This document shows positions 7,788-17,172 of a stretch of DNA of 64,000 bases, in pieces. Both the position numbers and the translations under genes were made by a program. Within the stretch, counting starts at the first letter, position 1, and each line of letters opens with the position of its first letter. The stretch is from assembly GCF_052156635.1 (NCBI RefSeq), contig NZ_JBQKUO010000001.1:933447-997446 (forward strand), read 5' to 3'. Source of the stretch: Nitrospina sp052156635 (GTDB lineage Bacteria > Nitrospinota > Nitrospinia > Nitrospinales > Nitrospinaceae). The notes under the pieces are model-generated. The model did not search any database. It saw only the letters and a list, made by a program, of their open reading frames with translations, and was not told where the DNA came from.

Positions 7788-9068
7788 TCAGCCGGGTTTG
7801 CCAATCACTTCCAGACCGTGCATGTAGGGACGGAGCGCCTCCGGCACGACCACGGTGCCGTCGGCCTGCTGGTAGTTTTCGAGGATGGCGACGAACAGGC
7901 GTCCCGCCGCCACGCCGGAGCCGTTCAGCGTGTGCACCAGCTGGTTGCCGCCATCCCTGCTTTTGAAACGGATCTTCGCCCGCCGGGCCTGGTAGTCGGT
8001 GAAATTACTGCACGACGAAATTTCGCGGAACGTGTCCTGGGTCGGCAACCACACTTCCAGATCGTACGTCTTCGCCGCGGAGAAGCCGAGGTCGCCGGTG
8101 CACAGGTTCATCACGCGGTAGTGCAGGCCGAGTTTTTGCAGGATCGATTCCGCGTGCGAGAGTAGTTTTTCCAGCTCGTCCCACGAGCGGTCCGGGTGCG
8201 CGAACTGCACCAGCTCCACCTTGTCGAACTGGTGCTGGCGGATGATGCCGTGCGTGTCCTTGCCGTACGATCCCGCCTCACGCCGGAAACACAGGGTGTA
8301 GGCGGTGTACTTGACCGGCAGGTCGTCCTCTTTCAGGATCTCGTCGCGGTGGTAGTTGGTGACCGGCACCTCGGCGGTCGGGATCAGGTAATAATCGTCT
8401 TCCAGCCGGAACAGGTCTTCCTTGAATTTGGGCAACTGCCCGGTGCCTTCCAGGCTTTCCTCGTTGACCAGCACCGGCGGGTACAACTCCGTGTAGCCGT
8501 TCTCGCGCGTCTGCACGTCGAGCATGAAGTTGATGAGCGCACGCAGGAGCTGCGCGCCCTGACCGCGGAACACGGCGAAACGCGCGCCGGAAATTTTGGC
8601 GGCGCGTTTGACATCGAGTAGGCCCAGCGCCTCGCCCACCTCCAGGTGGGTTTTCGGTTTGAAATCGAACTGCGGCTTCGTGCCCCACTCGCGCACGAAT
8701 TCATTCTGTGTCTCGTCCCTGCCCTCCGGGGTGGTGTCGCTGGGCGCGTTGGGGATGGCCAGCAGCGTGTCCCTCACCTGCCGTTCCAGGTCTTCCGCCG
8801 CATCGTCGAGTTCCTTGATGCGCACATTGATCTGTTTCACCTCGTCCATGAGCACGCTGGCGTCCTCGCCTTTTTTCTTCAGCTGGCCCACCTCGTTCGA
8901 CAGGGTTTTCTTTTTGTTTTTGAGCGTGTCGGCCTCGCGTTGCGCGTCGCGCCGTTCGGCATCGAGCCCGGCGAGGCGGTCGAGTCCGTCGGCAAACGCG
9001 TTTCCGCGCTGGGCCAGCCGGGCGCGCAGGCCTGCGGTGTCTTCGCGGATGAGTTTGATATCGAGCAT
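7788..9068 (-). CDS. serS: Seryl-tRNA synthetase
   Basis: The start MLDIKLIRED gives 426 residues, the usual bacterial length. It charges tRNA-Ser, and also tRNA-Sec where present. An N-terminal two-helix coiled-coil arm (about residues 25-100) contacts the long variable arm of tRNA-Ser. The class II catalytic core follows: motif 2 near FRREAGSYGKDTHG with RQHQFDKVE, and motif 3 with NGSGVAAGRLFVAILE. The gene begins eight bases after the BamD-like lipoprotein gene and is followed by serine tRNA genes. Confidence 0.97.
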   Translation of the reverse strand: MLDIKLIREDTAGLRARLAQRGNAFADGLDRLAGLDAERRDAQREADTLKNKKKTLSNEVGQLKKKGEDASVLMDEVKQINVRIKELDDAAEDLERQVRDTLLAIPNAPSDTTPEGRDETQNEFVREWGTKPQFDFKPKTHLEVGEALGLLDVKRAAKISGARFAVFRGQGAQLLRALINFMLDVQTRENGYTELYPPVLVNEESLEGTGQLPKFKEDLFRLEDDYYLIPTAEVPVTNYHRDEILKEDDLPVKYTAYTLCFRREAGSYGKDTHGIIRQHQFDKVELVQFAHPDRSWDELEKLLSHAESILQKLGLHYRVMNLCTGDLGFSAAKTYDLEVWLPTQDTFREISSCSNFTDYQARRAKIRFKSRDGGNQLVHTLNGSGVAAGRLFVAILENYQQADGTVVVPEALRPYMHGLEVIGKPG

Positions 9069-9076
9069 GAGCGTTC

Positions 9077-9925
9077 CTAATCTTTTCTGCGGCTTCGGTG
9101 GATTTTCCGCTTCGAGCGGCCACCCTTTTTGATGCGCTGTTCCAGCCCTTCCAGTTTCATTTTGATGAGCGCCGGGTAACGGTAGTTGCCATCCAGTCCC
9201 TGAAACCGTTCGTACGCCTGGTCCAGTTGACCCTCTTCCTCCAGGCACGAGGCCATGATGAATTCCATGTCGCCTTCGAAATCGCTGCGTGGATACGCAT
9301 TTTGAAACGCGGTGTAACGGGCGCGCGCTTCTTCACATTTCTTGAGCGAGAACAGGATTTCCATCATACGGAAATACGCACGTTCCGCCCAGTCGGATTT
9401 CGGGTAATTCTCGAGCAGGATCTCGAGTTCCATCAACGCCTGGTCGTAGTTGTGTTTTTTAAAAAAGATCGACGCAATGCGGAACTGATGCTCGGCGTTT
9501 TCATCCGGACGCTCGTTGAGGTTGATCAGGTTCTGGTACTCGATGATCGCCTGGTCGAGGTCCTTGATGTTGAGCTCCACGATTTCGGCGATGTACTTGC
9601 GCGAATCGTAGGCGAAGGGTCCCTTGGGGTTGCGTTTTGCCACGTCCTGGAAAAAACCGAGGGCCTTTTCGTAGTCGTCGAGGTCGAAGTAATGGATTTC
9701 ACCCAGGCGAAACAGGGCTTCCTGCGCGATGGGGCCTTTCGGCGAGATTTCGATGACGGCGCGGAACAGTTCGACGGCGCTGTGGCTGTGGCCGTCGATC
9801 CACCGGTCGTGCGCCTTTTCCAGCAACCGGCGCGGTTCGGAATCCGGCTGGCAGGCGCCGATGAACACGAGCGCCACAATCCAAATCAGAAACTGGAACT
9901 GGAATGCGATTCGAGAATCCAACAC
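9077..9925 (-). CDS. BamD-like TPR lipoprotein
   Basis: The start is probably the GTG preceded by AAGGCGG. The 282-residue product has a lipoprotein signal ending in the lipobox FIGAC. Several tetratricopeptide units follow, such as AQEALFRLGEIHYFDLDDY, AEHQFRIASIFFKKHNYD and WAERAYFRMMEILFSLKK. This matches the BamD/YfiO or YbgF-type outer-membrane assembly proteins. BamD helps insert beta-barrel proteins into the outer membrane. The very basic C-terminus (KKGGRSKRKIHRSRRK) is unusual. Its place between gyrA and serS does not help to tell BamD from a paralogue. Confidence 0.7.
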   Translation of the reverse strand: MLDSRIAFQFQFLIWIVALVFIGACQPDSEPRRLLEKAHDRWIDGHSHSAVELFRAVIEISPKGPIAQEALFRLGEIHYFDLDDYEKALGFFQDVAKRNPKGPFAYDSRKYIAEIVELNIKDLDQAIIEYQNLINLNERPDENAEHQFRIASIFFKKHNYDQALMELEILLENYPKSDWAERAYFRMMEILFSLKKCEEARARYTAFQNAYPRSDFEGDMEFIMASCLEEEGQLDQAYERFQGLDGNYRYPALIKMKLEGLEQRIKKGGRSKRKIHRSRRKD

Positions 9926-9961
9926 GATCCGCCTTAATGGGGTTTGGTGACCGGGCAGGGA

Positions 9962-12379
9962 TCAGTCTTCGAGTTTTTCAAATCCGACGATCTGCGTGCC
10001 TTCTTCCATGCGGACCAGGCGCACGCCCTGCGTGTTGCGGCCCATGACGGAAATTTCACTGACTTCCATGCGGACGATGTTGCCGCGCGAGGTGACCACC
10101 AGCAGTTCGTCGTCGTCCTGCACCTGCTCGACGCCGACGAGGTGGCCGGTTTTTTCGTTGCAGCGGAGGGTGATGACGCCGCGGCCGCCGCGGCCCTGCA
10201 CGGGGTAGTCGTCGATCGGCGTGCGCTTGCCCAGCCCGTTTTCCGCCACCGCCAGCAGGTGTTTGCCCGGTTCCACGATTTCCGCGCCCACCACCCGGTC
10301 GCCGTCCTTGAAACGGATGCCCGTCACGCCGCGTCCGGTGCGGCCGATGGGGCGCACGTCCTGCTCGTCAAAGCGGATGGCCATGCCGGAGCGGGTGGCC
10401 ATCAGGATGTGCTGTTTGCCGTCGCTGATGAGCGCGGTGATGACGCGGTCGCCCTCGTCCAGCGTGAGGCCGATGATGCCGCCCTGGCGGGGCCGGCTGT
10501 AGGCTTCCATCGACGTCTTCTTCACGATGCCGCTCTCGGTGACGCAGGTGATGAACTTGTCGGCTTCGAACGTGTCCACGGTGAGGATGCTGGCAATTTT
10601 CTCGTCCGGTTGCAACTGTATGAGGTTGGCGATGGACTTCCCCTTGGCGATGCGGCTCGCTTCCGGAATGTGATACACCTTGAGCCAGTGCACGCGGCCA
10701 AGGTTGGTGAACACCAGCAGGTAGTCGAGGTTCGACGCCACGAACACCTGGTGCACCACGTCTTCCTCGTTGACCGCCATGCCCTTGATGCCCTTGCCGC
10801 CGCGTTTCTGCGCGCGGTAGTTGTCGATCAACTGGCGCTTGATGTAGCCGCCGCGGGAGTAGGTGACCACGACGTCCTCGTCGGCGATGAGGTCCTCGAT
10901 GTCGATGTCCGCCTCGTCCGTCACCACGATCTCGGTGCGGCGCTCGTCGCCGTACTTGTCTCGGATGCGGACCAGTTCTTTCTTGATGATGTCGAGCTTC
11001 ACGTCCTCGTGGGCGAGGATGTTTTCGTATTCGGCGATTTCCTTGCGCACCGCTTCCAGGTCGTCCACGATCTTCTGCCGTTCGAGGCCGGTGAGGCGTT
11101 GCAGGCGCATCTCGAGGATGGCCTTGGCCTGCGCTTCCGACAGACCGAACTGCGTCATCAACCCGTCACGCGCGCTGGCGGGATCGGCGGCCTGGCGGAT
11201 CAACTGCACCACTTCATCGAGGTGGTCGAGGGCGATTTTGAGGCCTTCCAGGATATGTTCGCGCTCGCGTGCTTTTTTGAGATCGTATTCCGTGCGGCGG
11301 GTGATGACCTCGCGGCGGAACAGCACGAACTGCTCGAGCGCGTCCTTGAGGTCCAGGAGACGCGGTTCGCGTCCCACCAGCGCCAGCAGGTTGATGCCGA
11401 AGGTTTCCTGCAGCTGCGTGTTCTTGTACAGGGTGTTCAGGATGACCTGGCTGTTGGCGCCCTTTTTGAGTTCAATCACCACACGGATGCCCTCGCGGTC
11501 GGATTCGTCGCGCAGGTCGCTGATGCCTTCGAGTTTCTTGTCGCGCACCAGTTGCGCGATCTTTTCCACGAGGCGCGCCTTGTTCACCTGGAACGGCAGC
11601 TCGCGGATGATGATCCATTCGCGGTCGCCTTTCGGGCTTTCCTCGATCTCCACCCGGCCGCGCACCTTGATCTGCCCGCGTCCGGTATGGTAAGCCGCGC
11701 GGATGCCGGCGGTGCCGTAAATCAGCCCCGCCGTCGGGAAATCCGGCCCGGGCACGATTTTGATGAGGTCGTCGATACTGCACCCCGGGTTTTCGATGAG
11801 GTGGATGGCCGCGTTGACGATTTCCGTCAGGTTGTGCGGCGGAATGTTGGTCGCCATGCCGACGGCAATGCCCGACGAACCGTTGACCAGAAGATGCGGA
11901 AACGCCGCCGGAAGCACCGTGGGTTCCGTCGTCGATTCGTCGTAGTTGGCAATGAACTGAACGGTGTCTTTTTCGAGATCGTTGAGCAGCTCCTGCGTGA
12001 TCTCGCGCATGCGGATTTCCGTGTAGCGCATCGCAGCCGCGGAGTCTCCGTCCACCGACCCGAAGTTGCCCTGTCCGTCCACCAGCGGGTAGCGCAGCGC
12101 AAACGGCTGCGCCATGCGCACGATGGTGTCGTACACCGCCATCTCGCCGTGGGGATGGTATTTACCGATGACATCGCCGACGATGCGCGCCGACTTGCGG
12201 TAGGGCCGGTTGAACACGTTGCCCTGGTCGTGCATGGCGTACAGGGAACGCCGGTGCACCGGTTTCAGTCCGTCGCGGATGTCCGGAAGCGCGCGGCCGA
12301 TGATGACGCTCATCGCGTAATCGAGATACGCGCTCCGCATCTCGTCTTCGATATTGATCAGCTCTACGGTCTGGCCCAT
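9962..12379 (-). CDS. gyrA: DNA gyrase subunit A
   Basis: This 805-residue protein is the breakage-reunion subunit of gyrase. It has the N-terminal GRALPDIRDGLKPVHRR, the active-site tyrosine in AAMRYTE (Tyr119), and six C-terminal beta-pinwheel repeats. A GyrA-box-like KRGGKGIKG marks it as gyrase rather than topoisomerase IV. In the quinolone-contact helix the sequence is HPHGEMAVYD. The residue matching E. coli Ser83 is Met80 and that matching Asp82 is Glu79. The gene follows gyrB by 49 bases and lies between gyrB and the lipoprotein gene. Confidence 0.98.
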   Translation of the reverse strand: MGQTVELINIEDEMRSAYLDYAMSVIIGRALPDIRDGLKPVHRRSLYAMHDQGNVFNRPYRKSARIVGDVIGKYHPHGEMAVYDTIVRMAQPFALRYPLVDGQGNFGSVDGDSAAAMRYTEIRMREITQELLNDLEKDTVQFIANYDESTTEPTVLPAAFPHLLVNGSSGIAVGMATNIPPHNLTEIVNAAIHLIENPGCSIDDLIKIVPGPDFPTAGLIYGTAGIRAAYHTGRGQIKVRGRVEIEESPKGDREWIIIRELPFQVNKARLVEKIAQLVRDKKLEGISDLRDESDREGIRVVIELKKGANSQVILNTLYKNTQLQETFGINLLALVGREPRLLDLKDALEQFVLFRREVITRRTEYDLKKAREREHILEGLKIALDHLDEVVQLIRQAADPASARDGLMTQFGLSEAQAKAILEMRLQRLTGLERQKIVDDLEAVRKEIAEYENILAHEDVKLDIIKKELVRIRDKYGDERRTEIVVTDEADIDIEDLIADEDVVVTYSRGGYIKRQLIDNYRAQKRGGKGIKGMAVNEEDVVHQVFVASNLDYLLVFTNLGRVHWLKVYHIPEASRIAKGKSIANLIQLQPDEKIASILTVDTFEADKFITCVTESGIVKKTSMEAYSRPRQGGIIGLTLDEGDRVITALISDGKQHILMATRSGMAIRFDEQDVRPIGRTGRGVTGIRFKDGDRVVGAEIVEPGKHLLAVAENGLGKRTPIDDYPVQGRGGRGVITLRCNEKTGHLVGVEQVQDDDELLVVTSRGNIVRMEVSEISVMGRNTQGVRLVRMEEGTQIVGFEKLED

Positions 12380-12428
12380 GGGTCGTGTCTTTGGTTAAGG
12401 TCGTTGTGTGTTCTGCGCGGTGGCCGGC

Positions 12429-15032
12429 TCAGATATCCAGGTTTTTGGCATCCATGGCGTGTTTGTGTATGAATTCCCGGCGCGGCTCCACGGCGTCGCC
12501 CATCAACGTCGAGAACAGTTCCTCCAGTTCGACGATGTCCTCGGCGCGCACCTGCAGCAGCACCCGCGACTCCGGGTTCATGGTGGTTTCCCACAACTGG
12601 TCCGGGTTCATCTCGCCCAGGCCTTTATAACGCTGGATGTACATGCCGCCCTTGCCGGATTCCATGATGGCGTCCAGAAGTTCGTTCTTATTGGGAAGCT
12701 GGCGCGACTCGTTCTTGTAATTCAGGGTGAACGGAGGGCGGTCGAGCCCCCGGATCGGCTCGTAATACGAATACAGTTTCTTGATGAGCGGGGATTTCAC
12801 AAACTCCGCGTTGAACTGGACACCGAACTCCCGGCCCCAGCGACGTCCGGAAAACAGGAACTGGTAAAAATTCTTTTCCGGATCGTAGTCGATGGTGATG
12901 TAAAAATCCTTGATCGACGTCGTCACCTGGATCCATTTCTGGCCGTGCTCGGTTTTCGAGCGGTAGGTGTTGCCCTCCGGATCGTCGAACTCGATGCCGA
13001 ATTTGCCGAACTCCGCCGCTTCATCCTCGCCCAGCGTCTCGCCGTTTTTGAGGACAACGGGCACGTTTTTGAGACCCCCTCCGAGTTCGAACCGTTCCCG
13101 GCAATCGGCATCGATCAACTGATCCATGATGTCCTCGATGGTTTTCAGCATGGTGCCCAGCGTGCGGAAGGTGTTCTCATCCATGGTCTGGCTCACCAGC
13201 GCGTCCAGAACCTCCGCCGGAATGTTGTTTTTGGAAATCATGTCCGTGCAATCGCGGTACTGGATCAGCTGGTTGACGATCTTGACCAGTTCGGGTCCGG
13301 CGTAGGCGTTGCCGTTGTCGGCGATGTGGAGTTCCTGGTTCTCGCTGCCCTGCTCGACCAGGTACTGCGACAGGATTTTTTCGTCCTTGATGTACGTTTC
13401 CGACTTGCCGCGTTTGATCTTGAACAGGGGCGGCTGGGCGATATACAGGTATCCGCGTTCGATCACCTCCTGCATCTGCCGGAAGAAAAAGGTGAGCAGG
13501 AGCGTGCGGATGTGCGAACCGTCCACGTCGGCGTCGGTCATGATGATGATCTTGTGGTAACGGATCTTGTCGACGTTGAAATCGTCCTTGCCGATGCCCG
13601 TGCCGAGCGCCGTGATGAGGGCGCGGATTTCGTCGCTGCTGATCATTTTGTCGTAGCGCGCTTTTTCAACGTTCAGAATTTTTCCCTTGAGCGGCAGGAT
13701 GGCCTGGAATTTGCGGTTGCGGCCCTGTTTGGCGGAACCGCCGGCGGAATCACCCTCAACGATATACAGTTCGGACTCGGCCGGATCTTTTTCCGCGCAA
13801 TCGGCGAGTTTTCCGGGCAGGGAACTGATTTCCAGCGCACTCTTACGCCGAACCAGGTCTTTGGCTTTCTTGGCCGCCTCGCGTGCCTGAGCGGCGCTGA
13901 TGGCCTTTCCGACGATGGACCGCGCCACCGCGGGCTCTTCCTCGAAGATCTGACCCAGCTTTTCGTTGACGATCTGCTCCACCTGACCCTTGACGTCACT
14001 GTTGCCCAGGCGGCCCTTGGTCTGGCCCTCGAACTGCGGATCCGGGATCTTGACGCTGATCACCGCCACCAGTCCTTCGCGCACATCCTCGCCCGTCAGG
14101 CTGACGCCGGCGGTTTTAAGCAGGTTGTTCTGCGTGGCGTAACTGTTGATGGTGCGGGTGAGGGCGGAGCGGAACCCGCTCAGGTGCGTTCCGCCGTCCC
14201 TGGTGTTGACGTTGTTGACGAAGGTGAAAATTTCTTCGGCATAACTGTCGTTGTACTGCATCGACAACTCCAGGAACATGTTGTCGCGTTCGCGCTCGAT
14301 GTAGATCGGTTTGGGATGCAGGGTCTTTTTGTTTTTATTCAGGTGATCGATGAACGACTGGATGCCGCCCTCGAAAAAGAAATCGTGGCTGCGCCCGTCC
14401 CGCTCATCGTGAATCTTGATGCGCAGGCCCTTGTTCAAATACGACAACTCCCGCAGGCGGTTTGACAGGATGTCGAAACTGAAATTGGTGTCGGGAAAGA
14501 TTTCGGGATCCGGCCGGAAGTCGATCTTGGTGCCGGTGGTGGTGGTTTGCCCCACTTCTTCCAGGGACGTGACCGGTTTGCCGCGCTCGTATTTCTGCTG
14601 GTAGATCCTGTTGTCGCGCTTGATCTCCAGTTCCAGCGTCTCCGCCAGTGCGTTGACGACCGAGACACCGACGCCGTGCAGGCCCGCCGACACCTTGTAC
14701 GTGTCCTTGTCGAACTTGCCGCCGGCATGCAGGGTGGTCATCACCACTTCGGCGGCGGACATGTTCTTGCCCTTGTGGTGGTCCACGGGGATGCCGCGGC
14801 CGTTGTCCGATACGGTCACACTGCTGTCGACGTGCAACTGGACTTCAACCTCGGTGCAGTATCCGGCGATGGCCTCATCCACGCTGTTGTCCACCAGCTC
14901 GTAAATCAGGTGGTGGAGCCCGTCCTGACCTGTACCCCCAATGTACATGGCGGGTCGCTTGCGGACAGCTTCCAGACCTTCCAGGACCTTGATATTGGAC
15001 GAGTCGTAAACAGCCTTTTGCGGTGTTTCCAT
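12429..15032 (-). CDS. gyrB: DNA gyrase subunit B
   Basis: At 867 residues this is the long form, like that of Proteobacteria, with an extra domain inside the C-terminal half. The order is a GHKL ATPase (ELVDNSVDEA, DNGRGIPVD, GLHGVGVSVVNAL), a transducer domain, a TOPRIM domain (EGDSAGGSAKQGR and the metal-binding DADVDGSHIR), an insertion of roughly residues 560-730, and the conserved end QRYKGLGEMNPDQLWETTM. It supplies ATP energy to GyrA for negative supercoiling. It sits directly downstream of dnaA; dnaN and recF, often found between them, are absent here. Confidence 0.98.
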   Translation of the reverse strand: METPQKAVYDSSNIKVLEGLEAVRKRPAMYIGGTGQDGLHHLIYELVDNSVDEAIAGYCTEVEVQLHVDSSVTVSDNGRGIPVDHHKGKNMSAAEVVMTTLHAGGKFDKDTYKVSAGLHGVGVSVVNALAETLELEIKRDNRIYQQKYERGKPVTSLEEVGQTTTTGTKIDFRPDPEIFPDTNFSFDILSNRLRELSYLNKGLRIKIHDERDGRSHDFFFEGGIQSFIDHLNKNKKTLHPKPIYIERERDNMFLELSMQYNDSYAEEIFTFVNNVNTRDGGTHLSGFRSALTRTINSYATQNNLLKTAGVSLTGEDVREGLVAVISVKIPDPQFEGQTKGRLGNSDVKGQVEQIVNEKLGQIFEEEPAVARSIVGKAISAAQAREAAKKAKDLVRRKSALEISSLPGKLADCAEKDPAESELYIVEGDSAGGSAKQGRNRKFQAILPLKGKILNVEKARYDKMISSDEIRALITALGTGIGKDDFNVDKIRYHKIIIMTDADVDGSHIRTLLLTFFFRQMQEVIERGYLYIAQPPLFKIKRGKSETYIKDEKILSQYLVEQGSENQELHIADNGNAYAGPELVKIVNQLIQYRDCTDMISKNNIPAEVLDALVSQTMDENTFRTLGTMLKTIEDIMDQLIDADCRERFELGGGLKNVPVVLKNGETLGEDEAAEFGKFGIEFDDPEGNTYRSKTEHGQKWIQVTTSIKDFYITIDYDPEKNFYQFLFSGRRWGREFGVQFNAEFVKSPLIKKLYSYYEPIRGLDRPPFTLNYKNESRQLPNKNELLDAIMESGKGGMYIQRYKGLGEMNPDQLWETTMNPESRVLLQVRAEDIVELEELFSTLMGDAVEPRREFIHKHAMDAKNLDI

Positions 15033-15277
15033 CAGTTCCAGATCAGAGAGAAATAATAAATAACAAGATAGTTGTTGTAGAAGGCGCTGTGGGAATGTGG
15101 AAAATCAGTCTAAATCAATGAATTTAAAGGAATAATTGATTGAACAACTCATGTGGCCGAACGCCTCGAACGCATTGCGGGTGGGGACAGATTCGTACCT
15201 TATATAATTATACCCGAATAGGGTCCCTTTAGGACACAAATTTTGCCCAGGTTTTCCACAAATTTTTAAGGAATGGC
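15033..15277. promoter_or_regulatory. dnaA-gyrB intergenic region with DnaA boxes, candidate oriC part
   Basis: This 245-bp AT-rich gap has two copies of TTTTCCACA, one at 15096-15104 on the minus strand and one at 15252-15260 on the plus strand. A weaker TGTGGGAAT lies just before the first. AT-rich stretches (TTATATAATTATA near 15200) could serve as an unwinding element. It must also carry the gyrB promoter. Origin function is inferred. Confidence 0.55.
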
Positions 15278-16669
15278 TCAGCTTTCGAGGATGTTCAGAA
15301 TCTGCTGGATGGACCCGGTCATCTCGTTGTTTTCCTTGACCAGCGAGGAAATCTTGCGGTGGGAGAAAATGACCGTGGTGTGGTCTTTTCCACCGAATTG
15401 CCTGCCGATCTCCGGAAGCGACGCCTGGGTGTATTCCCGGCAGATGTACATGGCGATCTGGCGGGGGATGGAGATGTCCCGGGACCGCTTTTTGGACTTG
15501 AGGTCGGACACCCGGATGCTGAAGTACTGCGCCACGGTTTTCTGGATGTTGGCGATGGAGAAGTTCTTGTTCTTGTCCACCGTGAAATCCTTCAACACTT
15601 CCTTGGCGAGATCCAGGTCGATGTCGCGCCGCGTGAAAGAAGAGTAGGCGATCACGCGCAGGAGAATGCCCTCCAGCTCGCGGATGTTCGACTTGATGTT
15701 GTTGGCGAGGAACATGGCGACGTCCTGCGAAATTTCCTTTTCATGGGAATCCGCCTTTTTGTAAAGAATCGCCATTTTGGTTTCGAGGTCCGGCGGCATG
15801 ATGTCGGCGATGAGCCCGCTTTCGAACCGCGAACGCAGACGCTCCTCGATGTTCTTCATGTCCTTGGGGTACCGGTCGCTCGAAACGACGATCTGCTTGT
15901 GGTACTCGTACAGCGAATTGAACGTGTAGAAAAACTCTTCCTGCGTGCGTTCCTTTCCCGCAATGAACTGAATGTCGTCAACGAGAAGCACGTCCAGCGG
16001 ACGGTACCTTTCCCGGAACGCGGCCATCTTGTCCCGTTTGATCGATTCAATCAGGTCGACAGTGAAGCGTTCCGCGGAAATGTAACGGACGCGCAGGTTG
16101 GGGTTCTGATTTGAAATCTGGTTGCCGATGGCGTGCAGCAGATGCGTTTTTCCCAGACCCACCGCACCGTACAGGAACAACGGATTGTAGGTGTACGCCG
16201 GTTTCTGCGCCACGGCCTGGCAGGCGGCGTGGGCGAACTGGTTGTTGGGCCCGATGACAAAACGGTCGAACGCGTACTTCGGGTTCAGGAAACTTTCCGC
16301 GCGCGGAGATTCACCCACTTCCACTTGTGGTGAAGAAGGGGCAGGGGTCTCCATTCCCGCTTCAGACGGGGCCGAAACGGGGTGATGCCCGTTTCCATTT
16401 CCATTTACATTGCTGTTGGACGGGGTTGAAACACCGTTTACCTGAAAACACACTTCCAGTTTCTTGTTCGCGATATTTTCCAGCGTCTCTTGAATCAACT
16501 CCAAATAGTTTTCCCTAAGACACCGTTCAAAGAAACGGTTGGGAACCACCAGGGTGAGTGTGTTTTCGTTTTTGGCGCAGGGATAAAGCGGGGTGAACCA
16601 TGTGTTGAAGTTTTCAGGAAGAATTTTCTGTTCGATGTGATCGAGACAATTCTTCCATAGAGCGTCCAT
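15278..16669 (-). CDS. dnaA: Chromosomal replication initiator protein DnaA
   Basis: This 463-residue protein has the four DnaA domains: an N-terminal oligomerisation domain (about 1-75), a variable linker rich in Asn, Gly and Pro (80-125), an AAA+ domain with Walker A GAVGLGKT (168-175) and Walker B LLVDDIQF, and a C-terminal DNA-binding domain with GGKDHTTVIFSHRKI. It opens oriC and regulates its own gene. It starts the minus-strand series dnaA-gyrB-gyrA. The phage-like island begins a few hundred bases upstream, on the opposite strand. Confidence 0.98.
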   Translation of the reverse strand: MDALWKNCLDHIEQKILPENFNTWFTPLYPCAKNENTLTLVVPNRFFERCLRENYLELIQETLENIANKKLEVCFQVNGVSTPSNSNVNGNGNGHHPVSAPSEAGMETPAPSSPQVEVGESPRAESFLNPKYAFDRFVIGPNNQFAHAACQAVAQKPAYTYNPLFLYGAVGLGKTHLLHAIGNQISNQNPNLRVRYISAERFTVDLIESIKRDKMAAFRERYRPLDVLLVDDIQFIAGKERTQEEFFYTFNSLYEYHKQIVVSSDRYPKDMKNIEERLRSRFESGLIADIMPPDLETKMAILYKKADSHEKEISQDVAMFLANNIKSNIRELEGILLRVIAYSSFTRRDIDLDLAKEVLKDFTVDKNKNFSIANIQKTVAQYFSIRVSDLKSKKRSRDISIPRQIAMYICREYTQASLPEIGRQFGGKDHTTVIFSHRKISSLVKENNEMTGSIQQILNILES

Positions 16670-16900
16670 AAACCCAGCCCCTTCTACTTGAGAAAAATCG
16701 TGTGGACGAAATATAAATGTGAGGAGAGAACGCGTTGAATATATAAAACGGTCTGAACCAATTCAACCACAAAAAATGGGCAGAAAGTTCTTTCAAAAAT
16801 AAGTCGTGCAATAACAGGTTAATTGCCTGATTAAAAATTTGTTACTCACATATTTTCCACAGGTGTTCAATTTGTGGAAAACCCGCCCCTCCTTTTTTGG
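16670..16900. promoter_or_regulatory. dnaA upstream region with DnaA boxes
   Basis: The AT-rich stretch upstream of dnaA holds TTTTCCACA at 16853-16861 and its inverse TGTGGAAAA at 16873-16881, 11 bases apart. A weaker TTACTCACA precedes them. These can serve DnaA autoregulation or be the second half of a split origin. No gene is seen here. Confidence 0.55.
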
Positions 16901-17093
16901 TATCAGAACACATTCAAAAATATAAGGTTACAGGCTTTATACCCTGGGCCGTGCGCTGTTGGTAGAAACCGGTCGCCAACGGCTGAACGCAGGCGGACGC
17001 GCGATCACGGGGATCCCGTCGACAGCCCGGGCCGTTTGCCGGTTCTTCACCTCACCCGTCTTGCCGCGCACAAGACGACCCCTGCCTGTATAT
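16901..17093. other. Left edge of the phage-like island, no clear gene
   Basis: Base composition changes from AT-rich to GC-rich near 16945, which probably marks the island border. Short frames exist on both strands but none has a ribosome-binding site or a recognisable motif. I found no repeat copy of this border near 33 kb. Confidence 0.4.
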
Positions 17094-17122
17094 GGAACGG
17101 ACCGGAACGTCCGGTCCGTTCC
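17094..17122 (+). terminator. 13-bp perfect hairpin followed by T-rich DNA
   Basis: GGAACGGACCGGA and TCCGGTCCGTTCC form a perfect 13-bp stem with the loop ACG. The T-rich run 17130-17160 follows on the plus strand. It looks like a terminator that shields the phage genes from upstream transcription, or a protein-binding site. Confidence 0.55.
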
Positions 17123-17172
17123 TCCCGCCTCTTTCAATTTGTTTTTGGTTTTTATCATTTAAGGGAGACATC

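Noticed and set aside
9944..14465. Long plus-strand open frames of 842 and 685 codons
   Set aside because: They are antisense to gyrA and gyrB, which are certain genes on the other strand.
16959..17162. Possible small protein at the left edge of the island
   Set aside because: The frame covers the perfect hairpin at 17094, has no ribosome site and no recognisable motif.
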